A DNA stretch of 64,000 nt from Ypsolopha sequella (lineage: Eukaryota; Arthropoda; Insecta; Lepidoptera; Ypsolophidae): NCBI GenBank assembly GCA_934047225.1, contig OW204000.1, forward strand, positions 13,348,001-13,412,000. The letters run 5' to 3'. Positions 31,501 through 42,154 of the stretch are shown here, in pieces. The first letter of the stretch is position 1; each line of letters opens with the position of its first letter. A program made the position numbers and the translations under genes. The notes beneath the pieces were generated by a model, which saw only the letters and a program-made list of their open reading frames with translations, was not told the DNA's origin and searched no databases.

Positions 31501-31860
31501 GTAACATATAGCCCGGGTACTAAGCTTTGACTATTCGGATCGTGACAAAAGCATAACATTTGGCACAGATTTTCTCTAGTATCCCCAACTACATAAACGA
31601 GTATTACTTTTTATTGATTTGGTCTAAATATCATAAAAGCAATCAAACATTTCAAATCATCAAGGGTTCATAAACATATAAAACAAATAAGAAAGATATC
31701 GGCAAATCTTGCTCGCATAACGCTGAATAACTTAACATTCTCTAGCATATAAGGTCAAAAGAGTTACAGTAAATAATTTACATTATCATACAGTTTTAAG
31801 GAGGTTGAAATAAAATGATAACTCATTTTAATATAAACAAAAAAGTAAGTGTTGATATTC
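31501..31860. other. No gene recognised
   Basis: AT-rich; 3' flank of gene C on the minus strand. Confidence 0.4.
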
Positions 31861-31866
31861 TTTAAT
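31861..31866 (-). terminator. Possible polyadenylation signal of gene C
   Basis: ATTAAA on the minus strand, 90 bp after the stop. No AATAAA is closer. Confidence 0.4.
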
Positions 31867-31955
31867 AATTATTAATACTTTATCACACTTTGCAGGATAT
31901 ATACAAGTATATACATTTTCTTAGGTATAGTAATCGTCAAATCGCTCTCGCTTGT

Positions 31956-32723
31956 TTACCAGGCATGATGGACTAGAGGGCTGGAATAGGCATGGGGAGC
32001 GGAATGTACAAGGGCGGAATGGGCAAGAGGAGCGGCGTAGACGCTGTGGGCGAGGGGAGAGACGGCGTGAGAGACCACGGCGGGGCTGGAACGAACATCC
32101 ACTCGGGACTGGTGGGACACGGCGGCGGGAGCGACGTGAGCAACCACGGGAGCTGCGTGGGCGTAGACGGGAGCGGCGTGGGCGTAGACGGGAGTGGCGT
32201 GAGCGTACACTGGGGCAGCGTGCACAGCGTGGGACACGACAGCTGGGCTGGAGTGAACGTCAACGCGAGACTGGTGAGAGACGGCAGAGGGAAGGCTGTA
32301 GGCAAGGTGTCCAAGAGCCAGGGAGCGTTTCTTGAGGTAGTGTCCATGACCAGAGAATCCTAGTCCGTATCCGTAGGCGGAGTGAGCACTCAAAAGAGGA
32401 GCAGCAGCGTAGGTGCTGACCACAGCGGGGCTGGAGTGCACGTCTACACGGGACTGGTGGGAGACGGCGGCGGGCGCGGCGTACACTGCGGGGGCCACGA
32501 CGGAGTGAGCGAAGGGAGCAACGGCGGCATATCCAAGAGGAGCGTGGTGCTCCAGAGCCTTAGCCTGGAGGTGCAGGGCGCGGGCGGAGATGACCTCGGC
32601 GGTGTCGAGGGGGCGGCCATGCGGGTCCAGCACGAGCGCGGGGTGGTGCGGGGGCTGCGCCAGCGGGACGTATGAGCCGCAAGCCACTGCAGCGAGAGCA
32701 AAGAACACCACCATCGATTTCAT
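31956..32723 (-). CDS. Cuticular protein C, three AVSHQSRVD motifs (255 aa)
   Basis: Paralogue of gene B in inverted orientation and probably also a secreted cuticle protein. Signal peptide at residues 1-17 (MKSMVVFFALAAVACGS), then the same N-terminal region with LVLDPHGRPLDTAEVISAR. Motifs lie at about 84-102, 145-163 and 199-217, with GHYLKKRSLALGHLAYSLP between the first two. I count about seven substitutions against gene B in the first 170 residues; beyond that the linkers diverge, and gene B's duplicated module is absent. Ends VHHAW. The start ATG at 32723 follows a 65-nt leader from the predicted +1. Intronless, with high GC in the coding part. Convergent with gene B, 3.3 kb between stop codons. 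Chitin binding is untested and no Rebers-Riddiford consensus is seen. Confidence 0.92.
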   Translation of the reverse strand: MKSMVVFFALAAVACGSYVPLAQPPHHPALVLDPHGRPLDTAEVISARALHLQAKALEHHAPLGYAAVAPFAHSVVAPAVYAAPAAVSHQSRVDVHSSPAVVSTYAAAPLLSAHSAYGYGLGFSGHGHYLKKRSLALGHLAYSLPSAVSHQSRVDVHSSPAVVSHAVHAAPVYAHATPVYAHAAPVYAHAAPVVAHVAPAAVSHQSRVDVRSSPAVVSHAVSPLAHSVYAAPLAHSALVHSAPHAYSSPLVHHAW

Positions 32724-32756
32724 TGTGAACGTGGTCTGTGTTTTGACGATTCGAGA

Positions 32757-32821
32757 GATAGATCACTTCGTACCGCACACGGTCGACTGATAACTTCCAA
32801 AAGTTAACAACTCCTTTTATA
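32757..32821 (-). promoter_or_regulatory. Core promoter of cuticular gene C
   Basis: On the minus strand TATAAAA (32821-32815) lies 33 bp before the predicted +1 (A at 32788 within TCAGT, 32790-32786). It is followed by GTCGACCGTGTGCGGTACGA then AGTGATCT, nearly the same as genes A and B. Confidence 0.85.
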
Positions 32822-32896
32822 TAAACCGGACATAAGTTAAGCGCAATTCCAGTAGGTAATTTTAATTAGAACAAAGTCAGTTGTCAATGTAAAGAA

Positions 32897-32903
32897 TGAC
32901 CTC
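32897..32903 (-). promoter_or_regulatory. GAGGTCA half-site, gene C
   Basis: Minus-strand GAGGTCA at -115 to -109, close to the -118 to -112 position in gene B. Inferred nuclear-receptor half-site. Confidence 0.4.
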
Positions 32904-33688
32904 GGTGCGGTGTATGTGGCGGTCAAAATTTCGTGGTCGAGCTTTGTAGAGCATAGCGTTAGCGCAGCGGGAATCATATTCTTGATAACATCAATGAAGC
33001 CTGAATGAATGGTGTGTCTACGCAATGAAGATTATTTTAATATTATTAAAGGTATTTGTGTTATCTCAAGTTTACGTTGGTATATTTATGATTTAAATAT
33101 AATATATCTCACAGCTTATGGTGAAAGTGAAAGCAAAGGAGTTCCATTTCATAATATGACTTCAGTAATTTACAAGTTTTGATTAAAAAAAGAGCAATTC
33201 GATGAGTGACTGATATCAAAAACCTTAATTAAAAAAACTAATCAAAATGAGAAATCTTCGAATCCTTTATAGTAGGTTCGTTATGAATACATAAATGCCA
33301 CCTTAATGGAAATTACTACTACAAAACTACACTCACTGTGCATTTTCCAACTTATTTTGTACCTTATCCGTAGGAAATACGTGCTAGCAACATTCTTCAT
33401 CTGTCGACAATTGAGTGGACGGTACGAGATAGCCTTGCGTGACGTCACAAAGAAAGGCTCTACTCGGGCGCAGATTCAGGCACGTTGTCCAAAGACGAAT
33501 TATATTGCTATTGGGCTCATGGTTCCGGGATGTACGTTCGATGAATAAATGAGACGTATAAAAAATATATTGAAATTTTGCAAAATTTCAGTGTTTTGGT
33601 TTTATAGTCATTTTATATCCTTGCTTTAATAAATATGATATTTTTAATTAAGTAGTGACGTAATGCATCTATCACTCACTGTCATGCT
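32904..33688. other. No gene recognised
   Basis: Upstream flank of gene C. An 80-codon frame (33306-33548) has no recognisable domain; its end (GALRDVTKKGSTRAQ-like) is low in information. Confidence 0.35.
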
Positions 33689-33819
33689 ACCGTAGCATAG
33701 CGTTTAATCGCGCGCGACGCCACTAGTCGAATCACAAGTGCAACAAACCTCTTGTCATGTTCCTCGCACTTGTGATTCAACCAAGTCGTATCGCGCGCAA
33801 TTTAACACTATACTACGGG
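33689..33819. mobile_element. MITE, about 55-bp inverted arms
   Basis: CCGTAGCATAGCGTTTAATC...CGAATCACAAGTGC is inverted to GCACTTGTGATTCAACC...TTTAACACTATACTACGGG. The right arm recurs at 3824-3892. Confidence 0.75.
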
Positions 33820-34454
33820 CACTGATCGCAAGAAATATGTTAGAACCGAGGTATTAGATACATATATATTATCAGACTTGTATGATAATACAATCAAAGT
33901 TAATACATGTCCAAAGAACACGTGACTTTATTATTTCTGAATTTGAATAACAAAACAAATCTTGAACAATTATGATTTTAAAATATACAAAATAATTTAG
34001 AGATAGTTCAAAACATATGATGTTTGTTACCATACAAGCTCGTAACACCGTTCTATTGTGTGAGTCATGTATTTTTATCGAGTTTTCTAGGAATAGGTAG
34101 ATTCCAAGATATTTCTTATGAACGGTTGAGTTGCACATTAATTTGTCGAACAAGTAATAAATTATTTCAAAGCGGTATGTGATCGTGTGTATCGGTTTGC
34201 GGACATGGCATTGTATCTTAAAATATTATTACGAGTTATTAGTTATTACCTTATATGTATTGCACGAGCTCGGAATTGAGCTTCAAGCTCTTTGTTTTCA
34301 ATGTTTTGTCAAAAAGCGGCTAAAGACCTTTATTGAGTTCTATGAAAAATATTTGTATCCTTTGAAAATCGAATGAAAATTGTATAATTAAAGACAAATG
34401 AATCGTTTCCCATTTATGTATGACAGAAATAGTAATCCAAAAATAAGTTAAAAT
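33820..34454. other. No gene recognised
   Basis: AT-rich; short frames only. Confidence 0.4.
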
Positions 34455-34530
34455 TTTTACTCTGTCGTGGTTTGAACCAGGAATCTCTTGCGTGCCAGCA
34501 GACGCTCTACCAACTGAGCCAATCTTGTAC
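34455..34530 (-). mobile_element. tRNA-like SINE head
   Basis: Minus strand GGCTCAGTTGGTAGAGCGTC (A-box region) and CCTGGTTCAAACCACG (B box). The anticodon-arm region does not fold cleanly and a SINE-like body follows, so it is not called a tRNA gene. Confidence 0.5.
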
Positions 34531-34815
34531 GAAGACATGACGATATAGGCGATTTGCTCGTAGAAACTCGCAGGAAACAACTTTTCACAGAGATGAAACT
34601 CGCCCCCAAAAAGCCTTATACATATTTCATCGAAATCCTTGGAGCCGTTTTCTAGAACCCGAATACAAATATTGTTCGTTTAAGAAAAAGACTTAATAGA
34701 GAACAAGGAATCCATTATAGTACTCGTATTTTGTGCAACTTTGACATAATAAGTGTCTTGGAACACGAGTTCGTTCGTTTCGTAATAGACTGTACGAGTG
34801 ATCTAATGTTTAATT
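34531..34815. other. SINE/LINE tail debris
   Basis: 34597-34680 (ATCGAAATCCTTGGAGCCG then TTTTCTAGAACCCG) is a repeat tail of the type that ends lepidopteran RTE/SINE copies. Confidence 0.4.
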
Positions 34816-35165
34816 ATGTCCAGTTGGACACAATACTTTAACAACGACCATCAAAATATCGTCTTCGTGCCTGAGACCGCTAGAGAACGAATCAGAAGCA
34901 ACGATGACTCGCTTCCGGAGTGGCAGGGAGATGATGAGTTGGCACTTTTTGCTGACGACAGCGCGTGCCTACTTCAGCGGCTGCTGGACCGGTTGCATGG
35001 CTGGCTAGACAGTGGCGTACGGCTGTCAACGTGAGGAAGAATACCGTCCTGCTGTCGGGCGTCCCCCACACCAGCGCGCTACAGAAACTCCAGCTCCGAG
35101 GTACTATATAACGAGTGGGCCGTCTCGGTAAAGTACCTGGGTGGCCACATAGATCCCATGATAAT
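34816..35165 (+). pseudogene. Jockey-like LINE reverse transcriptase fragment
   Basis: The frame DDELALFADDSACLLQRLLD then LHGWLDSGVRLS contains the F-A-D-D catalytic box of LINE reverse transcriptase. It breaks by frameshift near 35030; the thumb continues in another frame (NEWAVSVKYLGGHID). Upstream RT blocks are missing. Confidence 0.65.
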
Positions 35166-35220
35166 ATAATAACGGACAAAATGTAGATATAGAGTGAGTA
35201 GCCACCTGGTGGGGCCCTGA

Positions 35221-35950
35221 ATTCTCTCTATGAGAATTCCAGTGCTTGCATCAGGATTAACGGGACATACACTGATTGGTGTAACATCTCTAGAGGAGTT
35301 AGACAAGGATGTGTAGTGTCACCGTGGCTATTCAATCTATTTATGGAAAGTTGTTTAAATGATTTAAAAGAGCGTGAATGTTGTCTGAAGTTAGGGGAGT
35401 TACTTATCAAATGCCTCTTATATGCCGATGGCCAATTTCTCCTTGCTTCATCGATGCATGAGCTGCAAGAGACGATAACAATTATAGATGATACCTTTAA
35501 AAAGAAAGGAATGAAAATTAACGTAGGAAAAACAAAGGTTATGTTGCTAGAGAGGGATGAAGCGGTGACTGAATGCAGGGCTAAGATTGTAGACGAAGAA
35601 GTAGAACAGGTTAACGAGTTTGTCTATCTGGGGTGTCTATTTACGTGCAATGGAGAATGTGATGATGACAATGAAAAAAGAGTGAATGGCAGAAATGAAG
35701 TGAATGGAATTCTATAGTCCTTTATGGTCAGCCAAAACGTGGCTGCAAAGGCACGATTGGCGTTTCATAATAGAGTGTTGGTTCCTACACTTATGTATGG
35801 TAGTGAATGTTGGATATGGCAAGATAAACATTAAAGTATAGTGAATGCAGTAAAAATGCATTCCTTACAAAGTATGTGTGGCTTTAATCTTGGACGAATA
35901 AACCAGGGCTTAATATTGAATGACAGAGTGAAAATTATCGACATCTAGTA
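35221..35950 (+). pseudogene. LINE reverse transcriptase fragment, YADD changed to YADG
   Basis: One frame runs CNISRGVRQGCVVSPWLFNL (RT block 4), KCLLYADGQFLLASSM (catalytic box with the second Asp replaced by Gly), MKINVGKTKVMLL, and VNEFVYLGCLF (thumb). After TAG at 35715-35717 the same frame goes on with VLVPTLMYGSECWIWQ and a further TAA near 35833. The mutated catalytic box and two nonsense codons make it dead. It is distinct from the fragment at 34816-35165. Clade not resolved. Confidence 0.8.
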
Positions 35951-36484
35951 GTAGATGGAAATCTATAGTCTCTGCCTACGCCTTTGGGAGACAAGCGTGA
36001 GAATATATATGTATGTACAATGTAGGGTACTTATACATCCGCTTTTGATGTTGTAACCACCTTATTGTAGTATGAGAAAAGTTAAAAACATTTACCTGGC
36101 GCCTACTATGTTAACACATTTGCACAAGGTTCTCTTGAACAACTAAATAATTTGATATGACCTCAATTCGTTAAGCATCCATCGAATATTGATATTAAAA
36201 TATAATTGCTAAGAAAATATTACAAGCAGGATTTAAATAAGAGAGGAACTACAAAGAGAAGAACTTTCACCTAAGCATAGTTACGATAAATAAATGGATA
36301 AATAAAACAAACTAAGGATTTTTCTGTTTATATAGGAAGTCAGAGACTGGTTCATCGGATCGAAAAGAAAATGAGTGTATCTTTAGAGAAGTGAACCGTA
36401 AAATGATTGTTTGATCAAGAAATATATGTATTGTGTACAGTTGAATGTCAGTGACATGTTAAGTTATAATCAATACGTACTTAT
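35951..36484. other. No gene recognised
   Basis: Probably the decayed 3' end of the LINE above, then AT-rich DNA. Confidence 0.35.
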
Positions 36485-36650
36485 TATAAATGCGGAAATG
36501 TGTTTGTTGGTTTGTCCTTCTTTCACGTAGCAACGGAGCAACGGATTTTTTGGATAGAGATAGTTTATGGGCCGGAGAGTGACATAGGCTACATTTTACT
36601 TGCATACGAAATCAGCGCGAGTGAAGCCTCGGGCAAAAGCTAGTCAAATA
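36485..36650 (+). repeat. RTE-like 3' tail
   Basis: GTCCTTCTTTCACGTAGCAA, AGTTTATGGGCCGGAGAGTG, then GAAGCCTCGGGCAAAAGCTA. Reverse copy at 57535-57745. Confidence 0.6.
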
Positions 36651-37375
36651 TTAAAACGTAAAAAAACCTAATAAAAACGCGCAAGCAAAACCGAATTAAT
36701 TGTAACTAAAATAAAAATGGAAAAAATAAATAAATGCGATGGTAGTCGGAGAAATCGGTCCTGCTCCAACGCTTTTAATTTATACTTGTCTATCCCGCTT
36801 ATTGCAAGCGGGCCAATCAGGAATCTCACGATTTCAAGGTGTTTTTATCTGGGGGCACGGCAGTGCCCCCGCAAAGTCTCGCAGAAAAAACGCGGAACGG
36901 CCGTACCATCCTTTTCTCGAAGCAACTCACGGCACTTTCAACCCCCCTGTATCTTCGTTGTGGGTGAAGCTAGAAGTCTGAAATTTCAGGAACCAAGAGT
37001 ACTTACTGATCCTACTTCTGACCCCAAATTACAACTTTGTACCTATATTTGATTACGAAATATCTCAAGTCAAAGTTCCCTTATTTTGTCACTGACTGAC
37101 TGACACATCATCAAAAGTCTAAAGGTGTTCTAGCAGGCCTACAAACTTGAAATTTTGTATGCCGTAAGTGTTAAGTGTACATTGCAACAAAAAAATATAA
37201 AAATGTTATTTGCGGTTGGTAATTTAATATTTCCATACAAAGTCTATACAAAATGTATGTTTCCAGCTGCATCTATAAATTTGTATGACACTAAATGACG
37301 TTGCTGGTATGCTGCTTTGCATTAAAGACGCCTAAAACGAAAAATTCTACGTTAAAGTTAAAGTGCGAAAACTAA
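36651..37375. repeat. Dispersed repeat with a strong GC hairpin
   Basis: GGGGGCACGGCAGTGCCCCC at 36851-36870 is a perfect 8-bp stem with a 4-base loop. Flanking words GGTCCTGCTCCAACGCTTTT and CTGTCTATCC-like recur at 47950-48000. An 80-codon frame spans the hairpin but has no domain. Confidence 0.5.
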
Positions 37376-37379
37376 AAAA

Positions 37380-38640
37380 TAAAACCGGTAAAGTGTGAAT
37401 CTGACTCATCCATAAAGAGTTCCGTACCCCTACACAATACGGGTATGGAACCCTAAAAGTAAATAACAACAATATAGATGCCATAGCAACATTAAGGCGA
37501 CAAAAAACAAAGCGATAAAACGGTAGCGCCTGACAAACAATTCGGTACCTTTTTAGTACGGGACCCAAATTTTCATTATTTTACTTTAAAGTATTTACTA
37601 CAGACTGCCCAAAGTTTAAACTTTTACTTGTATGTTGTATTACCGTTCTAAAGATAGAGCCTTTGTTATAATAATCTGTTCCGTGGGTAAGGCACCCTAA
37701 AAAGGGTGGCTTATAATGTTCCACATATTCACAATATTAGTCTATTTAAGAAGAAAATATCAACATTTCGTAATTAAGTCACTAAAAAAACGGCAGTGTG
37801 CGAATCCGACTCGCGCATAAAGAGTTCCGTACCCCTACACAATACGGGTATGGAACCCTAAAAGTAAATTGCAACAACATAGATGCCATAGCACCATCAA
37901 GGCGACAAAAAACAAAGCGATAAAACGGTAGCGCCTGACAAACAATTCGGTACCTTTTTAGGAAGGAACCCTAATTTTTATTATTTCTTATGTTACTTTA
38001 AAGTAGTCTGCCTAAATTTTCAACTTATAGGTACTTGTATGTATAACCGTTCTAACGACAGAGCCTTTGTTATAATAATTTGTGCTTTGGGTAAGGAACC
38101 CTAAAACACATTTAGTCTATTTAAGAAGATAAATATCAACATTTCGTAATTAAGTCGCTATTAAACCGGCTAAGTGCAAGTCAGACTCGCTCACGAAGGG
38201 TTCCGTACTACCATCACACAATATGGGTACGAAACCCCAAATCATTATGGTAAATACCCAGAATAAAGATGACATAGCAACATCAAGGCGACAAAAAACA
38301 AGGCGCTAAAATGGTAGCGCCTGACAAACAAATCAGCACCTTTTGAATACGGAACTCTAATATTTATATGCCCAAAATTGTTGTTTTATAAAGATAGAGC
38401 TGAAACAAATAACATCGAATAATTGGACCCCCCCTTGGATTTCCATTTATTGAACTTTTTATGCTGTGATAGGGGCCATATTATTATTTGCCGTGATAGA
38501 GGACAATGTAACATATATTATGTGAAAATATTTACGCGCTACCTATAACGGCTGAAGCTGTAGACCCATGTGATAGATGGATAGACAGCGGAGGATTAGT
38601 AATAGGGTCACGGAACCTAATGATACGGAACCCTAAAAAT
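37380..38640. repeat. Triplicated F1-related repeat
   Basis: Three tandem copies start near 37384, 37792 and 38166, each with CCG(G/GC)...AGTG(T/C)GA(A/G)TC, GTTCCGTAC, TATGGAACCCTAAAAGTAAA and GCGACAAAAAACAAAGCG then GGTAGCGCCTGACAAACAA. The spacings (408 and 374 bp) differ through indels. Confidence 0.8.
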
Positions 38641-38947
38641 CAAGGTAAAAGGTTATTTATCAAGTAAAGCTTTAAATATATTAAAGGAAAAATAAAGCGG
38701 CTAATGTTGTTTTATTTGTATATGCATCCTCTATGATGTAGGTATATTGAAATGTCTATGTAATCGTGTGTCATTCAAAAAAGACCAGGTTTAGCTCATT
38801 ATTCTGAGAGGTTTAGACATAATAATGTACTCTGTGGTTTAGACTGACACTTCCTTTCACTTCATGGTCAAAAGAAATTTTAACCTGCCTGTTGCATCTA
38901 ATTGTGGATAATAGTAATAATAACTTACCGTAAAAATTAATATTGCA

Positions 38948-39435
38948 ATGGAACCTGAAATATTGTACATAAATGAAAATCCTTGTCCACACCTAGTTGT
39001 CCCTATACCTGGAGATGGTTCATGTTTGTTCCATTCTTTGTCATTCTCTATGTATGGGAACATTAAGTCGTCATATGACATTAGGTGTGCGGTAGTCGAG
39101 TATGTGGTAGCGCATTGGGATGAAATGCAACTTTATACGTGTGAAGAGCGTGGAGACACATGTACTCGACAGCAATGATGAAAACTACCACCTACGGTTC
39201 CGTATCCGAACTTATGGCAGCCACCGCTTTGTATCCATTTATGTTCGAGGTTTACGAAAATGGCCGTTTGAGAGGATCATTCGGTGGCGATCCTGGGATG
39301 CCAGTGAAACGTTTACGATTCTCTGGTAGTTTCTTAGGTGGTCATTATGAAATGCTCCTTCCCGATACTAGTTTCTCAGGAGTATGTCCTAATGATCAGT
39401 TAAAGGGAGTGGGTTTTAAGAAAATCCGCAGCTGA
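38948..39435 (+). pseudogene. OTU-type cysteine protease domain, frameshifted
   Basis: The N-terminal part from ATG 38948 reads HLVVPIPGDGSCLFHSLSFS, with D23-G-x-C26 as the OTU catalytic Asp/Cys. A second frame, entered near 39160, continues YSTAMMKTTTYGSVSELMAA, VKRLRFSGSFLGGHYEMLLP; the H in GGHYEM is the matching catalytic His. The switch of frame near 39155-39165 is a one-base lesion, leaving all three catalytic positions but no single chain. OTU domains of about this size occur as free-standing genes and as accessory domains in animal Helitron/Helentron transposons; neighbours here are only repeats, so a transposon origin is more likely. No Helitron Rep/helicase is seen. Confidence 0.7.
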
Positions 39436-39494
39436 CGTGCAAGAAATATTACCCGAGAAGAAAAAAAGGACGACTACCTACAAAAAGAAATGAG

Positions 39495-40117
39495 ATCCCA
39501 TCAAAAACATAAAATGTACAAAAATGGCAAGTCTCGCAACGCAATCCTTCCACCGTAAAAAGTTGTGAGATCTTATGTAAAGCCAAGTCTGCTATTTTAG
39601 TTTTTATGGAAGCACCTTTTCATTTAAGTTAGTATGGGAGCTCCTATTTAACAAATTTATCATTAATTGTTTCCTATTTAGTTATCTACCAACATTAAGT
39701 GATTGTATTAATATTAGTCATCTTTATTTCCTAATAAAATATGGTGACTTTGCAATCGCAGAGCACAAATAAAGCACTGATGCGTAGAAATATCTTCTCA
39801 AATCGTTAATAAATTGGTATTAGGTAGCTGATATGTTGTATATGTTGCTGTGCGATTGCGAAGTCACTATATTTTATTAGAGAAATAAAGATGACTAATA
39901 TTAATACAGTCACTTAATGTTGGTAGGTAACTAAATAGGTAACAATTACTGATAAATTTGTTAAATAGGTGCTCCCATACTAACTTAAATGAAAAGGTGC
40001 TTCCATAAAAACTAAAATAGCAGACTTGGCTTTACATAAGATCTCACAACTTTTTACGGTGGAAGGATTGCGTTGCGAGACTTGCCATTTTTGTACATTT
40101 TATGTTTTTGATGGGAT
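39495..40117. mobile_element. Large foldback element, about 265-bp arms
   Basis: ATCCCATCAAAAACATAAAA... (left) is inverted to ...TTATGTTTTTGATGGGAT (right). The arms pair over roughly 39495-39760 and 39850-40117 with few mismatches; the 90-bp centre is unique. It begins 60 bp after the OTU relic. No target duplication is clear. Confidence 0.9.
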
Positions 40118-40987
40118 TTATTATTTTGGAATTAGAAGGACGATTTTTTAATGTAACGCCCGTTACGATATACGCCCGTCATTTCTTACGACGTTTATAA
40201 GTACGAGTATAAGTTTTATTATCAAAAACCGAATATAACACGAATGAAATGATATTTAGATCATAGTTACATCATTAGTTGCGATTTTATTGGATGCAGA
40301 ATGGCTGAAATATTAATATTAAAAAGGGAAATATGACAAAAATCTTTTAAAAAAAATTATAATATTTTGTTTCAATTTAATTTCATAATTTAAAATAAAT
40401 TCAAAAAGAGACAAAATCGGGAGGACCCCGCCTTAAGTTCGAATATATAATATATTTAATTATCTACTTGAATTTTTTAAATTGTAGTAGTAATTTCTCC
40501 AAGATTCTGAAACAAAGTCGAATCAAAAGCTAAGGATAAAAGAAAATTGCTAAAATCATTTCCAAGTAGCTGAATATTTGTGTCGTTCGGAATTTTTCTT
40601 TGATATACCTTCTTCCGGATATTGACATCGCATTCAATTAAATAAATAAGGACAGTGATTCTGAATACTTCTGAAATTTCCTTGTTTTAAAAAAACAATT
40701 CAATTTACTTGAAAGAGGTATTTTCGGGTTAATGATCTAGTGTGAAATATCAATGATATTGGTAAAATAAATGTAATTTTATGATTTATTAGTTTGTTAC
40801 TAAATTATTTTATTTCCTTTCTCAGCCCTCGTTTGGGACATTTAAGTCAAAATCTCCTCGTGAAAAAATATGTCAAAAGCTCTAGTTTTATTACAAAAAA
40901 TACATAAAATGTAAAAAATGCACCTTAATTCTTTAGTCGAGTACCTATATAAGGTGAAATAATATAAAATAAAATAAAAATATAAAG
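40118..40987. other. No gene recognised
   Basis: AT-rich spacer between two foldbacks. Confidence 0.4.
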
Positions 40988-41303
40988 TAAAAAAAAAACT
41001 TAATTATCTCTATAAGGTTAAATAATATTAGTTGGTGAAACTCAAAACATAGGTAGTACTAGTCTATATGAACAATTGTTTGTATGGGAGCTAAGCGATA
41101 TTTTTTAAATTTGTTTTCACCTTTCCATACTGGACCAGTCAGCTGATCGGGACAATTTGTATGGGAGGAAGAGAAAAAAAGTTGCGAATTTCGCTTAGCT
41201 CCCATACAAACAGTTGTTCATATAGACTAGTACTACCTATGTTTTGAGTTTCAACAACTAATATTATTTAACCTTATATAGAGATAATAAAGTTTTTTTT
41301 TTA
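40988..41303. mobile_element. Foldback MITE, about 105-bp arms
   Basis: CTTAATTATCTCTATAAGGT...GGTAGTACTAGTCTATATGA (left) is inverted to the right arm 41197-41303. The centre (GGACCAGTCAGCTGATCGG) is unique. Confidence 0.85.
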
Positions 41304-41483
41304 CATTTTATCTATTTTTAATTTTTTGTTTGTTGGTATTATAAATTTTAACCCTCTCAATGGGAAGGAATGACAGAAATGGCGCAGGCTTGTACAGATA
41401 CAATTATTTTGAGGAGCAGCGCAAAACTGACCTCGACACCAACAACGCGACGTTTTAAAAGCCCGATCACCCACGGCTATTCT
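41304..41483. other. No gene recognised
   Basis: Becomes GC-richer from about 41350 toward the promoter candidate. Confidence 0.35.
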
Positions 41484-41519
41484 ATTTAATTATAGACGGT
41501 ATACTCGCGTGCATTCAGT
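41484..41519 (+). promoter_or_regulatory. Candidate orphan core promoter
   Basis: TATTTAA (41484-41490) lies 33 bp before the A of TCAGT (41515-41519), the same geometry as in the cuticular genes. The ~120 bp downstream is CpG-rich. Confidence 0.35.
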
Positions 41520-41646
41520 GCGCACGGTGGTTTACAAGGAAGATTGGCTGGCTAATGCAGCAGCGCCGTATCGACTTGGAGTCGAAGCGGCCGGAGTGAA
41601 CGATGATCCGGCCGAAAACGGGCGGAGTGGATCATCAAATTTTAAG
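41517..41646 (+). other. Candidate 5' exon
   Basis: GC-rich stretch with GCGGCCGGAGTGAACGATGA, ending near AAG/GTTGAT (41645-41646), a possible splice donor. A small frame MQQRRIDLESKRPE opens at 41557 and stops, so it would be non-coding or an upstream frame. No downstream exon is recognised in the window. Confidence 0.3.
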
Positions 41647-41990
41647 GTTGATATCAAAACATTATTTGCCTTGTAATATTAACCTTGTGAAGGTTATCTT
41701 GTATCACCACAGATTATCTAAGCGGCTATCGTTGCGTGAATGGCATGTAGTTGTTCTACGACACGTAGACGAATAATTGGAAACAATCACGCAATTCCTA
41801 CCTTTCGTTATGCTTGACCTTGCGAGTTGTATAATTTTGGTTGTGTCTAGGCTGCGCTGTTTTAATTCTTCCTTTATTAATTCTTAATTGTTTATGTTTC
41901 GTCCCGACCGGTTTTTTTAATAATCGCGTTTATGTGTTGCTGCAAATCAGTTTTTTTTTTATGTCTTTAGTATGTTGTACATGTAGGTAA
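41647..41990. other. No gene recognised
   Basis: Unassigned; would be intron if the exon candidate is real. Confidence 0.3.
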
Positions 41991-42154
41991 TGGTACCGAT
42001 TTGGTGAAGCACATCTTAACTTATTTGACAGGACTAAACTTAATTTAAGCGTTCTGTCCTTGTCTTTTCGATAAAGAAAGAAAAAGACAGGGCGCTTAAA
42101 ATTAAGGTTAGTCCTGTCAAATAAGTTAAGGCGTGTTATACTGAATCGATACCA
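41991..42154. mobile_element. Snapback MITE, about 75-bp arms
   Basis: TGGTACCGAT...TTAACTTATTTGACAGGACT at the left pairs with AGTCCTGTCAAATAAGTTAA...ATCGATACCA at the right; the loop is only about 13 bases (CGATAAAGAAAGA). Transcribed, it would be a nearly complete hairpin. Confidence 0.85.

Noticed and set aside
31952..32675. Several plus-strand frames over gene C (Arg- or Gly-rich)
   Set aside because: Opposite strand of a clear gene with promoter, signal peptide and paralogues.
34455..34530. tRNA gene on the minus strand
   Set aside because: Head of a SINE; anticodon arm does not fold convincingly.
38857..39081. 74-codon minus-strand frame
   Set aside because: Overlaps the OTU domain on the other strand, which has clear catalytic motifs.
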